The notes under the pieces were generated by a model. It was not told the origin of the DNA. It was given only the letters and a program-made list of their open reading frames with translations, and did no database searches. Made by a program: the position numbers and the translations under genes. Below, in pieces: positions 24,890 through 33,920 of a DNA stretch of 64,000 nt. Within the stretch, counting starts at the first letter, position 1; each line of letters begins with the position of its first letter. This DNA comes from Palleronia aestuarii (GTDB lineage Bacteria > Pseudomonadota > Alphaproteobacteria > Rhodobacterales > Rhodobacteraceae): assembly GCF_003253995.1 (NCBI RefSeq), contig NZ_QKZL01000018.1:1-64000 (forward strand), in the 5' to 3' direction.

Positions 24890-25966
24890 ATGACCCTGTC
24901 ACCCGCCCCGGACCAGAGAGCCGCGACGATCGAGGATGCGACGCTGCCGGTGGTCGATCTCTCGGGCCTCGCCACGGGCGACGCGGAGGCGCGCCGCGCC
25001 GTCGCGGGCGCGCTCGGGGAGGCCGCGCGCGGCTCGGGTTTCTTCTACATCACCGGCCACGGCATCGCGCAGGAGCTCATCGACGCGGTGATGGCGGCCT
25101 CGCGCGATTTCCATTCCCGCTCGCGCCGCGAGAAGATGCGCTACTGGTCGGGCTTCACGACCCATCACCGCGGCTACGTGCCCTTCGAGGAGAACGGCGC
25201 CGACTTTCCGAAGAGCATCAACTTCAACGAGGCCTGGGATCTCTCTTTCGACGCGCCGGCCGACCATCCCGACTTCCTCGCCGGCTGGCGCATGACGGGC
25301 CCGAACGTCTGGCCCGACATCCCCGGCTGGCGCGAGACGGTCACGGCCTATTACGACGCGGTCTTCGCGCTGGGGCTGCAGCTTCTCGACACGCTGGCGC
25401 TCGAGCTCGGCGTCGATCCCGCGACGCTCCGCCGCCACATCACCGCGCCCACCTCGCAGATGCGGCTCCTGCGCTACGTGCCGAACGAGATGCCGGCGAC
25501 GAAGGAACTCGTGGGCATCGGCGCGCATTCCGACTTCGAATGCTTCACCATCCTCTTGCAGGGCGGTCCGGGGCTGCAGGTGATGAACGCCGAGGACACG
25601 TGGATCGACGCGCCGCCCATCCCGGGCGCCTTCGTCGTCAATATCGGCGACATCTTCGAGACCTGGTCGGGCGGGCGGTTCAAGTCCACCCAGCACCGGG
25701 TCGCCAATATCGGCCGCGAGCGCTTTTCGATCCCGCTCTTCTTCGGGCTCGACTACCACGCCGTCGTGGAGCCGCTCGAGAAGTTCCGCACGCCCGAGGC
25801 GCTCGAGAAATATCCGCCCATGAAGGCGGGAGAGCACCTGATGCGAATGTCGATCTCGGCCTTCCGCTACATGGCCGATGCCCGCGCGAAGGGCGAGCTC
25901 GTGCCCGATTACGAGGTGCCCGAAGACAATCCCTTCAAGCGCGAGGCGCGCGAGCCCGCCCGCTGA
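24890..25966 (+). CDS. 2-oxoglutarate/Fe(II)-dependent oxygenase, isopenicillin-N-synthase-like family
   Basis: 358 residues from ATG 24890, with AGAGGAG upstream. The N-terminal non-haem dioxygenase domain (LPVVDLSGLA, GSGFFYITGHGI, residues 19-58) precedes the double-stranded beta-helix with iron ligands H213, D215 (GAHSDFEC) and H269 (STQHRVAN) and the 2-oxoglutarate-binding R278/S280 (RFSIPLFF). The family includes ethylene-forming enzyme and plant enzymes that release guanidine from arginine or homoarginine, as well as many hydroxylases and demethylases. Between an amine importer and near a guanidine operon, an oxygenase acting on a guanidino or N-alkyl compound is an attractive but unproven idea. 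Confidence 0.88.
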   Translation: MTLSPAPDQRAATIEDATLPVVDLSGLATGDAEARRAVAGALGEAARGSGFFYITGHGIAQELIDAVMAASRDFHSRSRREKMRYWSGFTTHHRGYVPFEENGADFPKSINFNEAWDLSFDAPADHPDFLAGWRMTGPNVWPDIPGWRETVTAYYDAVFALGLQLLDTLALELGVDPATLRRHITAPTSQMRLLRYVPNEMPATKELVGIGAHSDFECFTILLQGGPGLQVMNAEDTWIDAPPIPGAFVVNIGDIFETWSGGRFKSTQHRVANIGRERFSIPLFFGLDYHAVVEPLEKFRTPEALEKYPPMKAGEHLMRMSISAFRYMADARAKGELVPDYEVPEDNPFKREAREPAR

Positions 25967-25987
25967 GGCCAGGGGGGGAAATTCCCC

Positions 25988-26692
25988 GTGCGCGCGGGAT
26001 TGATCGAAGCCGCGGAGGGCCCATCTCCATCACGTCTGGTCCCGCTCGGGGCGCAGGCGGCATATCCCGGACGCCTCCACTTGGACACCATTCTCGCCGC
26101 CCCCGCCGGCCCGCCGCGGCATCTCTCGACGCTCCTGCGCACGCTCGCGCCCGGCGGTCCGGGCCGCGTGTCGCTGGGCGAGATCATCGCGGCGATGGGC
26201 CGGCGCGGCTTCGCGCCGCTCCTTCTCCTCCTCGCCGCGCCGAACCTCGTCCTCTACGTCCCCGGCGCCTCCACGATCACCGGCATCCCGCTCCTTCTCG
26301 TCGCGGCACAGCTCCTGGCCGGACGGGACATGGCGTGGCTGCCGGGGATGCTCGCGCGCCGCTCGATGGAGCGGGACGCGCTGCGCCGCGTGATCGAGGC
26401 GGCATTGCCCTGGATCGAACGGGTGGAGCGGCTGGCGCGGCCGCGGCTCTGGCCGCGCGGGGCGGGACGGGCGGCGGGGATCGCCTGCCTCGTGATGGCG
26501 ATCGTGCTGATCCTGCCCCTGCCCTTCGTCAACGTCCTGCCGGCCGCGGCCATCCTGCTCATGGCCCTCGGGATGGGTGAGCGCGACGGGCTCTGGCTCG
26601 CCGCGGGACTCCTCGTGGGGCTCGTCTGCCTCGCCCTCGCCGCCGCCATCCTCGGCGGTGCGGCCCTGGCGCTCGCCCAAACCCTCGCATGA
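25988..26692 (+). CDS. ExoD-like exopolysaccharide synthesis membrane protein
   Basis: 234 residues if started at GTG 25988, which has AGGGGGGG eight bases upstream; a later TTG at 26081 would also precede the conserved part. The conserved ExoD region begins RHLSTLLRTLAPGGPG and continues LGEIIAAMGRRGFAPLLLLLAAPN, PGASTITGIPLLLVAAQ, with three or four membrane segments and a final LALPFVNVLPAAAILL-like hairpin. ExoD affects exopolysaccharide production and alkaline tolerance in rhizobia; its molecular function is unsettled. It overlaps the potassium transporter gene by four bases. Confidence 0.82.
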   Translation: MRAGLIEAAEGPSPSRLVPLGAQAAYPGRLHLDTILAAPAGPPRHLSTLLRTLAPGGPGRVSLGEIIAAMGRRGFAPLLLLLAAPNLVLYVPGASTITGIPLLLVAAQLLAGRDMAWLPGMLARRSMERDALRRVIEAALPWIERVERLARPRLWPRGAGRAAGIACLVMAIVLILPLPFVNVLPAAAILLMALGMGERDGLWLAAGLLVGLVCLALAAAILGGAALALAQTLA

Positions 26693-28578
26693 GCGCGGGA
26701 TCAGGCGCGGAGATCGCGGGGCCCGGCCGGCCCGGCCGGCTGGCCGCGCTCGCCCTGGGCGCGGTTGGCGTGGTCTACGGCGATATCGGCACGAGCCCGC
26801 TCTACGCCTTCCGCGAGGCCTTGCGCCCGGCCGCTGCCGACGGGCTCGCGGAGGCCGAGGTGCTGGGCGTCGTCTCGCTCCTGCTCTGGGCGATCGTGCT
26901 CGTGGTAACGCTCAAATACGTCCTCGTCCTTCTGCGCGCGGACAATCGCGGCGAGGGGGGCGTACTCTCGCTCGTGGCGCTGGTCCAGCGCGCCCGGCCC
27001 GGCTCCACGCTCGTCCTCGGGCTCGCCATCGCGGGCGCCGCGCTCTTCTTCGGGGACGCGATCATCACCCCCGCGATCTCGGTCCTGTCGGCCATCGAGG
27101 GGCTGGAACTCGTCACGCCGGCCTTCGATCCGTATGTCCTGCCGCTCTCCGCGGCGATCCTCGTGGGGCTTTTCCTGGTGCAGCGCCGCGGCACCGGGCC
27201 GCTCGCGCGCTGGTTCGGGCCCGTGACCGCGCTTTGGTTCTCGGCCATGGCCGCGACGGGGCTGATGGGCATCGCCGCGGGGCCGGAGATCCTCGCGGCC
27301 CTCGACCCGCGCCGGGCCGCGGGGTTTCTCGCCCAGCACGGGATCGTGGGCTTCACGGTGCTGGGCGCCGTCTTCCTCGCGGTGACGGGGGCCGAGGCGC
27401 TCTACGCCGATCTCGGCCATTTCGGGCGCCGGCCGATCCAGATCGCCTGGTTCGCGCTGGTCTTCCCGGCGCTCGGGCTGAACTACCTGGGCCAGGGGGC
27501 GCTGGTCCTCGCCGATCCGGCCGCGCTCGCCAATCCGTTCTACCTCCTCGTGCCCGGCTGGGCGCTGCCGGGCTATGTCGTGCTCGCCACGATGGCTACG
27601 GTGATCGCGAGCCAGGCGGTCATCACCGGGGCGTTCTCGCTCACCCACCAGGCGATGCAGCTGGGCCTCTTGCCGCGGCTCACGGTGCGTCACACCTCGG
27701 AGACCGAGACCGGGCAGATCTTCCTGCCCTTCGTCAATCTCGCGCTGCTCGCGGGCGTGCTCCTCCTCGTAGCCGCCTTCGGCAGTTCCGAGCGCCTCGC
27801 CGCGGCCTACGGGATCGCGGTGAGCGGCACGATGGCGGTCACGACGATCCTCTTCTGGCGCCTGCTCGTCGATGTCCGGGGCTGGGCGCGCGGGACGGCG
27901 GCGCTCGCCGTCGCGCCGATCCTCGCCGTCGAGGCGGCCTTCCTGGCCGCGAACCTCCTGAAACTGCCCGATGGCGGCGCGGTGCCGCTCGTCCTGGCGA
28001 CGATCCTCGGCCTCGTGATGTGGACCTGGTGGCGCGGGACGCGGCAGGTCTCGGACCAGGTGCGCCGGCAGGCGACCGCGCTCGCGTCCTTCCTGCCGAC
28101 GCTCGATCAAAGCTCCGCCTTCCGCGCGCCGGGCCTTGCGGTGTTCCTGACGAGCGATGCGGCGGCGACGCCGCCCGCGCTCCTGCACAATCTCAAGCAC
28201 AACCACGTGCTCCACGAACACATCGTGGTCGTCACCGTGGAGACCGCCAACCGGCCGCGGGTCGAGGATGCCGATCGGGTGGCGATCGAGCGGCTGCACC
28301 CGCGGCTCGACCGGGTCAGGATGCGCTTCGGCTACATGGAGAGCCCGAACGTCAACCGCGCGCTGGGGCTCTGCCGGCGCGCGGGGATCGAGGTCACGGG
28401 CCTGCGCACGACCTTCTTTCTCGGCCGCCGCAAGCTCATGGCCAACCGCGAGATCGGCATGCCGCTCTGGCAGGACCGGCTCTACATCCTGCTCTCGCGT
28501 CTCGCCGCCGATCCGAGCGACGTCTACCACCTGCCCCGCGACCGCGTGGTCGAACTCGGCTCCCGGATCGCGATCTGA
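26689..28578 (+). CDS. kup: Kup/HAK/KT-type potassium uptake transporter
   Basis: 629 residues, the normal Kup length. The signature GDIGTSPLYAFREAL is at 31-45, followed by about twelve membrane segments (DNRGEGGVLSL loop after segment 2; LFFGDAIITPAISVLSAIEG). The C-terminal cytoplasmic domain ends MPLWQDRLYILLSRLA...DVYHLP, as in other Kup proteins. It imports K+ with H+. Its ATG overlaps the stop of the ExoD-like gene, tying potassium uptake to polysaccharide production; K+ could balance an acidic polymer or support osmotic adaptation. Confidence 0.93.
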   Translation: MSAGSGAEIAGPGRPGRLAALALGAVGVVYGDIGTSPLYAFREALRPAAADGLAEAEVLGVVSLLLWAIVLVVTLKYVLVLLRADNRGEGGVLSLVALVQRARPGSTLVLGLAIAGAALFFGDAIITPAISVLSAIEGLELVTPAFDPYVLPLSAAILVGLFLVQRRGTGPLARWFGPVTALWFSAMAATGLMGIAAGPEILAALDPRRAAGFLAQHGIVGFTVLGAVFLAVTGAEALYADLGHFGRRPIQIAWFALVFPALGLNYLGQGALVLADPAALANPFYLLVPGWALPGYVVLATMATVIASQAVITGAFSLTHQAMQLGLLPRLTVRHTSETETGQIFLPFVNLALLAGVLLLVAAFGSSERLAAAYGIAVSGTMAVTTILFWRLLVDVRGWARGTAALAVAPILAVEAAFLAANLLKLPDGGAVPLVLATILGLVMWTWWRGTRQVSDQVRRQATALASFLPTLDQSSAFRAPGLAVFLTSDAAATPPALLHNLKHNHVLHEHIVVVTVETANRPRVEDADRVAIERLHPRLDRVRMRFGYMESPNVNRALGLCRRAGIEVTGLRTTFFLGRRKLMANREIGMPLWQDRLYILLSRLAADPSDVYHLPRDRVVELGSRIAI

Positions 28579-28585
28579 AGAGGCT

Positions 28586-30364
28586 TCAGAACGGGAAGAA
28601 GACCGGGATCGCCACCACCGCGGCGAGCCCCACGATGACGTTCATCGGGATGCCGACCTTCAGGAAGTCGGTGAAGCGGTAATTCCCGGCCCCGTAGACG
28701 AGCGTGTTGGTCTGGTAGCCGATGGGCGTGGCGAAGCTCGCGGAGGCCGCGAACATGACGGCGACCACGAAGGGACGGGGATCGGCGCCGATCTGGTCCG
28801 CGAGCCCGATGACGATCGGCGTGAAGATCACCGCCACGGCGTTGTTCGTCACCGTCTCGGTCAGCACCGATCCCACCAGATAGACGACGAGGAGGGTGAC
28901 GATCGGCGGCAGGCCCGCCATCCAGGGCGCGAGCGCGGTCACGACGAGCTCCACCGCGCCGGTCGCCTCGAGCCCCGCGCCCACGATGAGCATCGCGAAG
29001 ATCAGCACCAGGATCGATCCGTCGATGGAGCTCCAGGCCTCGTCGTTGTCGATGCAGCGGAAGATCAGGATCGCCGCCACGCCCACGAGCGCGAGGAGCC
29101 CGATCGGCATCACGTCGAGCGCGGCCAGGGCGACGATGGCCGCGAGCGTGGCGAGCGCCACCGGCGCCTGCCTGCGCCGGAAGGCGCGCCCGCCGGGCAG
29201 GCTCAGCGCCACCACGTCGCCGGTATCGGCGAGCGCGCCGAAACTCTCGGGGGCGCCTTCGAGCAGGAGCTTGTCGCCGGCCCTGAGCCGCACCTCGGAG
29301 AGTTCGGAGCCCGCGACGTGGCGCGGGCGCGCGGCGCCGAGCACGCGGATCCCCGCGCGCCGGCCGAGCGCCAGGTCGGCGATGCGGCGCCCGGCATTGT
29401 TCCGCGACGGCGTGAGGATCGCCTCCACCACCTGGCGCTCCGCATCCGCGTCGAGCGCGATGGAGCGGCGCAGGCCCACGAGGAGGCCCGGCTCGTCGGC
29501 GAGCGTCAGGAGCTCCGAGGTGGTCGCGCGGATCACCAGGGTGTCGCCGCGCCGGATCTGGTGCGCGCCCGGATCGCCGCGGTCGATCTGCCCGCCGCGT
29601 CGGATGCCCGCCACCTTGATGCCGGGGCGCTGCAGCGCGGAGATGTCGGCGATGCGCTCGCCGATCCGGGGATAGTCGGCGCGTACCGTGATTTCGGAGA
29701 GGAATTCGGTCTCGGGGGTCTCGATCCGGTCGGACCCGCGATCGGGCAGCAGGAAGCGTCCGAGGACCAGCATCGCCGTGCCGCCCACGACGGCCACGAC
29801 GATCCCCACCGGCGCGATCTCGAAGATCGAGAACGGCTCGAGCCCGCCTTGCCGCGCGATGCCATCGACGAGGATGTTGGTCGAGGTGCCGATGAGCGTG
29901 CAGGTCCCGCCCAGGATCGCGGCGTAGGAGAGCGGGATCAGGAGCCGCGTCGGCGCGAGATCGAGGCTCGCGGCCAGCCGGATCACCACCGGGATGAGCA
30001 CCAGCACGACGGGGGTGTTGTTCATGAAGGCCGACGCCGCGATCGTGGCGAAGACGAAGACCGCGACGGCGAGCACCGGGCGGTCGCGGGCATGCGCGAT
30101 CAGGAGGTTCGCCATGGCGTCGAGCACGCCCGTGCGCACGAGCGCGCCCGAGACCACGAACATCGCCGCGATGGTGATCGGTGCGGAATTGGAGAACACC
30201 GCCATCACGTCGTCCTGCGGCACGAGGCCCAGCACGACGAAGAGCGCGGCCGCCCCCGTGGCCGTGACCTCGGGCGGATAGCGCTCGAGCACGAAGGCCG
30301 CGAAGAGAAGCGCCAGGAGGGCGAGCGCGATGTAGGCGTCGTAGGCGGCGATCAGGCTCGTCAT
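28586..30364 (-). CDS. SLC13-family carrier with two TrkA-C (RCK-C) domains
   Basis: 592 residues. Two membrane halves (about 1-205 and 385-592), each with a re-entrant motif: GTSTNILVDG (about 155) and ETVTNNAVAVIFTP (about 520). Between them lie two RCK-C regulatory domains (DYPRIGERIADISALQRPGIKVAGIRR and NAGRRIADLALGRRAGIRVLG). This is the DASS/SLC13 arrangement used for sulfate, divalent anions or dicarboxylates. Given five sulfotransferase-like genes in the window, sulfate import is a sensible guess but not proven. Convergent with kup, eight bases apart. Confidence 0.88.
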   Translation of the reverse strand: MTSLIAAYDAYIALALLALLFAAFVLERYPPEVTATGAAALFVVLGLVPQDDVMAVFSNSAPITIAAMFVVSGALVRTGVLDAMANLLIAHARDRPVLAVAVFVFATIAASAFMNNTPVVLVLIPVVIRLAASLDLAPTRLLIPLSYAAILGGTCTLIGTSTNILVDGIARQGGLEPFSIFEIAPVGIVVAVVGGTAMLVLGRFLLPDRGSDRIETPETEFLSEITVRADYPRIGERIADISALQRPGIKVAGIRRGGQIDRGDPGAHQIRRGDTLVIRATTSELLTLADEPGLLVGLRRSIALDADAERQVVEAILTPSRNNAGRRIADLALGRRAGIRVLGAARPRHVAGSELSEVRLRAGDKLLLEGAPESFGALADTGDVVALSLPGGRAFRRRQAPVALATLAAIVALAALDVMPIGLLALVGVAAILIFRCIDNDEAWSSIDGSILVLIFAMLIVGAGLEATGAVELVVTALAPWMAGLPPIVTLLVVYLVGSVLTETVTNNAVAVIFTPIVIGLADQIGADPRPFVVAVMFAASASFATPIGYQTNTLVYGAGNYRFTDFLKVGIPMNVIVGLAAVVAIPVFFPF

Positions 30365-30417
30365 GGGCGCGTCGTCCTCGGGGGGTCCGGGTTCCGGGCC
30401 GGGACCTCCGACCGTGA

Positions 30418-32292
30418 TCACGTATCGAACACCGGCCGGGGGTCCGGGTTCCGTGGCGTGCGCGACCGCCAGAGAATGCGCGTTCCGGTTGCATCTCGCA
30501 GTTCCAGGCGGCCGCCGCCCGGCCGCGGATCGGGCGGCAGGGCGAGCCGGGCCTGGTCGCCGTCGAGCGCGAGCGCGAAAGCCGCCACCCCGTCGAGCCA
30601 GACGCCGAGCATCGCGGGCCCCGCGGGGGCCGTGACATGGAGCGTGCCCGCCTCGATCCGCGCGGAAAGTCCCGGTGCGGGCGGAAGCAGGTCCGCCCGC
30701 GCATCCCCGCGGCCGATCGCGAGGCGGCTCCGCGGGCCCAGGGGGCCGGTCTCGGCCACGAACCAGCGGCAGGGTCCCGCGTACCCGCCCGCGATCCGCC
30801 GCGGCCAGACGAGGTCGGGCTGCGCGGCGGGGGAGACGATGTGGGGTCCGGCCGCGCAGAGGCGCGCAGGGCTCTCCGGTCCGGCCCCGGAACATTCGAG
30901 GCGGAGCTCCGCACGCCGCGGCCGCGCCGCGCCGGGAATGCGGGCGAAGCCCGGCTGCCACTGGGCGATCCGCGCCGGGATCCCCCCGGCCCCTCCGATC
31001 TCGATGGCGATGCGGGGCGGCCCTTCGGGCGGCCCCTCCCCGCAGGGCGCGAGATGGAGGACGAGCGCGCCGCCCGGCGCGTCGGCGGCGAGCAGGGCGG
31101 CGAGCTCGAGATCGCCCGTCCCGCCCGGGAGTGTGAGGGGCGGGCCGAGCGGCACGGAGAGCGGCCCCGGCGCGCGGATCTCGAGCCGGGCGAGGGGCGG
31201 GCCCGCCTCCCCGTCGGGGCCGGGAGGCTCCACCTCAAGCGCATGGGTCTCCCCCCGGTGGGGGGCGAGGTCGAAGAGGCGCGGCGCGGCGCGGATGTCG
31301 GGCGCCTTGTCGAGGGGCACGAGCGGGCGCCGACGGAGGCCTGCGCGCAGGCGCACGCCCTGCCGGTCGAGATCGGGGGCGCCGCGGACGAGCACCCGTC
31401 CGGAGCCCACGCGGATCTCGGCGATGGCGCCGCGGAGCGCGGGCGCCGCGAGTTCCGCCGTCTCCGCCGCCGCGCCGAGCGGCCAGCGGCCCGTGGCGTG
31501 GCGCCGCGCCCGCTTGCGGGTCCTCACGAGCGCCTGCGACCAGAGCCGCCAAGCCGTCTCGGCGGGGTCGAGCTGCGCGAGGAACCAGGCCATCTGCGCC
31601 TCGGCCGCATTCTCCGAATAGCCGCGCGCGGGCGGGTGGGACACGGTCAGGCCGGTGTCGCAGAGCACCGCATGACCGCGGCTCCGCGCGATGGCGAAGG
31701 CCGTCCAGTCGATTCCCCAGCCGAGATCGTTGCCCGCGTAATCGAGCGCGGCGAGCCGGTCCAGGACGGGCCGGGAGAGCGCCCAGACCACGCCGTCGGT
31801 CTGCGCCGCGTCGTGGAGCGCACCCGACCGCCGACCCAGAAGCGCCGTCTGCAGGCGGTAGGGGCTCACATGCACCTCCGGCGCCCAGACGCCCAGATCG
31901 GGACAGGCGGCATGGGCGGCGCGCAGACGATCCACGAGGCCCGGCCAGTCCGGGGAGCCCGCATCGGCCTGGACCTGCAGCATCAGCGCCTCGCCCCGGT
32001 GGCGACGCAGGCTCTCGGCGAACTTGCGCCCGTAATACCAGTCCTGCGGCACGCCCACCCAGTCGCCCGCCCCGGTCTCCGGCACGCCTTCGTGATTGGA
32101 GTAGATCACCGTCAGCCGCTCCACCGCGGGGCCGAGCGCGGCGGCGATGGCCTGCGCCTCCGCGCCGCGGCCGGCCCAGCTGATCACCACCGCATGGATC
32201 GGGACGAGGGACCCTTCCGCGACCGGCCGGGCCATGTCCACGGGCGCTCCGCGCATGCGCCGCAAGGCCCGGCGCAGCCTGTCAGCAAACAT
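30418..32292 (-). CDS. Glycosyltransferase-like protein with long C-terminal beta-rich region
   Basis: 624 residues. The first ~240 resemble a GT-A fold: IHAVVISWAGRGAEAQAIAAAL, LTVIYSNHEG, LMLQVQADAGSPDWPGL, SRPVLDRLAAL and the acidic DLGWGIDW, followed by VLCDTGLTVSHPPARGYS. The remaining ~380 residues are Gly/Pro/Arg-rich with short beta-type stretches and no motif I can name; they may form carbohydrate-binding sandwich domains. No signal peptide is seen. It is divergent from manC and next to nucleotide-sugar genes, so polysaccharide assembly is likely. Family assignment is moderate. Confidence 0.65.
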   Translation of the reverse strand: MFADRLRRALRRMRGAPVDMARPVAEGSLVPIHAVVISWAGRGAEAQAIAAALGPAVERLTVIYSNHEGVPETGAGDWVGVPQDWYYGRKFAESLRRHRGEALMLQVQADAGSPDWPGLVDRLRAAHAACPDLGVWAPEVHVSPYRLQTALLGRRSGALHDAAQTDGVVWALSRPVLDRLAALDYAGNDLGWGIDWTAFAIARSRGHAVLCDTGLTVSHPPARGYSENAAEAQMAWFLAQLDPAETAWRLWSQALVRTRKRARRHATGRWPLGAAAETAELAAPALRGAIAEIRVGSGRVLVRGAPDLDRQGVRLRAGLRRRPLVPLDKAPDIRAAPRLFDLAPHRGETHALEVEPPGPDGEAGPPLARLEIRAPGPLSVPLGPPLTLPGGTGDLELAALLAADAPGGALVLHLAPCGEGPPEGPPRIAIEIGGAGGIPARIAQWQPGFARIPGAARPRRAELRLECSGAGPESPARLCAAGPHIVSPAAQPDLVWPRRIAGGYAGPCRWFVAETGPLGPRSRLAIGRGDARADLLPPAPGLSARIEAGTLHVTAPAGPAMLGVWLDGVAAFALALDGDQARLALPPDPRPGGGRLELRDATGTRILWRSRTPRNPDPRPVFDT

Positions 32293-32501
32293 CGCACGCC
32301 GCCTGGCGGGAACGAGGGAAGGGGCGCGGGGAGGAGCGGGCCATGCCCTTCCGCCTAGCCGATAATCCGGGCGGGGGCGAGACGGGCAAGCAGCGGCGAG
32401 ACGGGCACACCTTCACCACGATGGGCGGCGGGCCTTGTTATATCTCGCGAATATGCGAAACCCTGCGGGCCACGCGCGCAATGCTTCGAAGGACCTTATC
32501 C

Positions 32502-33920
32502 ATGATCACACCCATCATCCTGTGCGGCGGATCGGGGACCCGGCTCTGGCCGCTCTCGCGCAAGAGCTACCCGAAGCAATTCTCCCGCCTGATCGGGGAC
32601 ACGACGCTCTTCCAGGCCTCCGCGGGACGCCTCGCGGGGCCGGGCACCGCGCCGCCCGTCATCGTCACAACCGACAGCTTCCGCTTCATCGTGACCGAAC
32701 AACTCGCCGAGATCGGCGTGACCCCGGGCGCGGTGCTGATCGAGCCCGAGGGGCGCGACACCGCCGCGGCCGTGCTCGCGGGCGTGATGCACGTGGCCGA
32801 GACCGATCCGGAGGCCACGGTCTTGGTGGCGCCCTCCGATCACCTGATCCCCGAGACGGACGCCTTCGCCCGCGCCGTCGAGAGCGCCGCGCGCGCGGCC
32901 GCGGAGGGTCGGATCGTCACCTTCGGCATCGCGCCCGACCGGCCCGAGACGGGCTACGGCTATCTCGCGTTGGGCCAGCAGCCCGATCCCGCCGATCCGC
33001 AGGCCCCGCTGCCGCTTGAGGGTTTCGTCGAGAAGCCCGACGCGGAACGGGCCGAGGCCCTCGTCGCGGACGGCCGGCATCTGTGGAACTCGGGCATCTT
33101 CGTGTTCCGCGTCGACACCATCCTGGCGGCCTTCGCCGAGCATGCGCCGGCGCTTCCCGAAGCGGTGGGCGCGGCGCTCGCGGGGGCCAAGCGCGATCTG
33201 GGCTTCACCCGGCTCGCGGCCGAGCCCTGGGCCGCGATCGAGCCGATCTCGATCGACTACGCGGTGATGGAGAAGGCCTCGAACCTCGCCGTCGTGCCCT
33301 TCGCCGGGCGCTGGTCGGACTTGGGCGACTGGACGGCCGTCTGGCGCGAGACGCAGGCGGACGGCGTCGCGACCTCGGGGGCGGCCACCGCCATCGACTG
33401 CACCGACACGCTCCTGAGATCGGAGAACCCGCGCCAGACGCTGGTGGGGATCGGGCTCGACGACATCGTCGCGGTGGCGATGCCCGACGCGGTGCTCGTC
33501 GCCCACAAGAGCCGCTCGCAGGACGTCAAGAAGGCCGTCTCCACGCTGAAGACCAAGGGCTCGGTGCAGGCGGAGACCTTCCCCGTCGATTACCGCCCCT
33601 GGGGCTGGTTCGAGAGCCTCGTCACGGGCCCCCGCTTCCAGGTCAAGCGCATCCTCGTCCATCCGGGCGCGAGCCTCAGCCTGCAGAGCCACCATCACCG
33701 CTCCGAGCACTGGATCGTGGTGGAGGGCACGGCGCGGGTGACCGTCGACGACGAGGTGAAACTCGTGACCGAGAACCAGTCCGTCTACATCCCCTTGGGC
33801 GCCGTCCACCGGATGGAGAATCCGGGCAAGGTGCCGATGGTGCTCATCGAGGTGCAGACCGGGGCTTACGTGGGCGAGGACGACATCGTGCGCTACGAGG
33901 ACGTCTATGCCCGTAGCTGA
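32502..33920 (+). CDS. manC: Mannose-1-phosphate guanylyltransferase / mannose-6-phosphate isomerase
   Basis: 472 residues. Start ATG 32502 has GAAGGA eight bases upstream; earlier in-frame ATGs lie in non-conserved sequence. Pyrophosphorylase signature LCGGSGTRLWPLSRKSYPKQF is at 7-27, VEKPD in the middle, and the C-terminal cupin (isomerase) domain carries RILVHPGASLSLQSHHHRSE with HWIVVEGTA. The bifunctional enzyme turns fructose-6-phosphate into mannose-6-phosphate and mannose-1-phosphate into GDP-mannose. It overlaps the phosphomannomutase gene by 14 bases, completing the GDP-mannose pathway. Confidence 0.95.
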   Translation: MITPIILCGGSGTRLWPLSRKSYPKQFSRLIGDTTLFQASAGRLAGPGTAPPVIVTTDSFRFIVTEQLAEIGVTPGAVLIEPEGRDTAAAVLAGVMHVAETDPEATVLVAPSDHLIPETDAFARAVESAARAAAEGRIVTFGIAPDRPETGYGYLALGQQPDPADPQAPLPLEGFVEKPDAERAEALVADGRHLWNSGIFVFRVDTILAAFAEHAPALPEAVGAALAGAKRDLGFTRLAAEPWAAIEPISIDYAVMEKASNLAVVPFAGRWSDLGDWTAVWRETQADGVATSGAATAIDCTDTLLRSENPRQTLVGIGLDDIVAVAMPDAVLVAHKSRSQDVKKAVSTLKTKGSVQAETFPVDYRPWGWFESLVTGPRFQVKRILVHPGASLSLQSHHHRSEHWIVVEGTARVTVDDEVKLVTENQSVYIPLGAVHRMENPGKVPMVLIEVQTGAYVGEDDIVRYEDVYARS

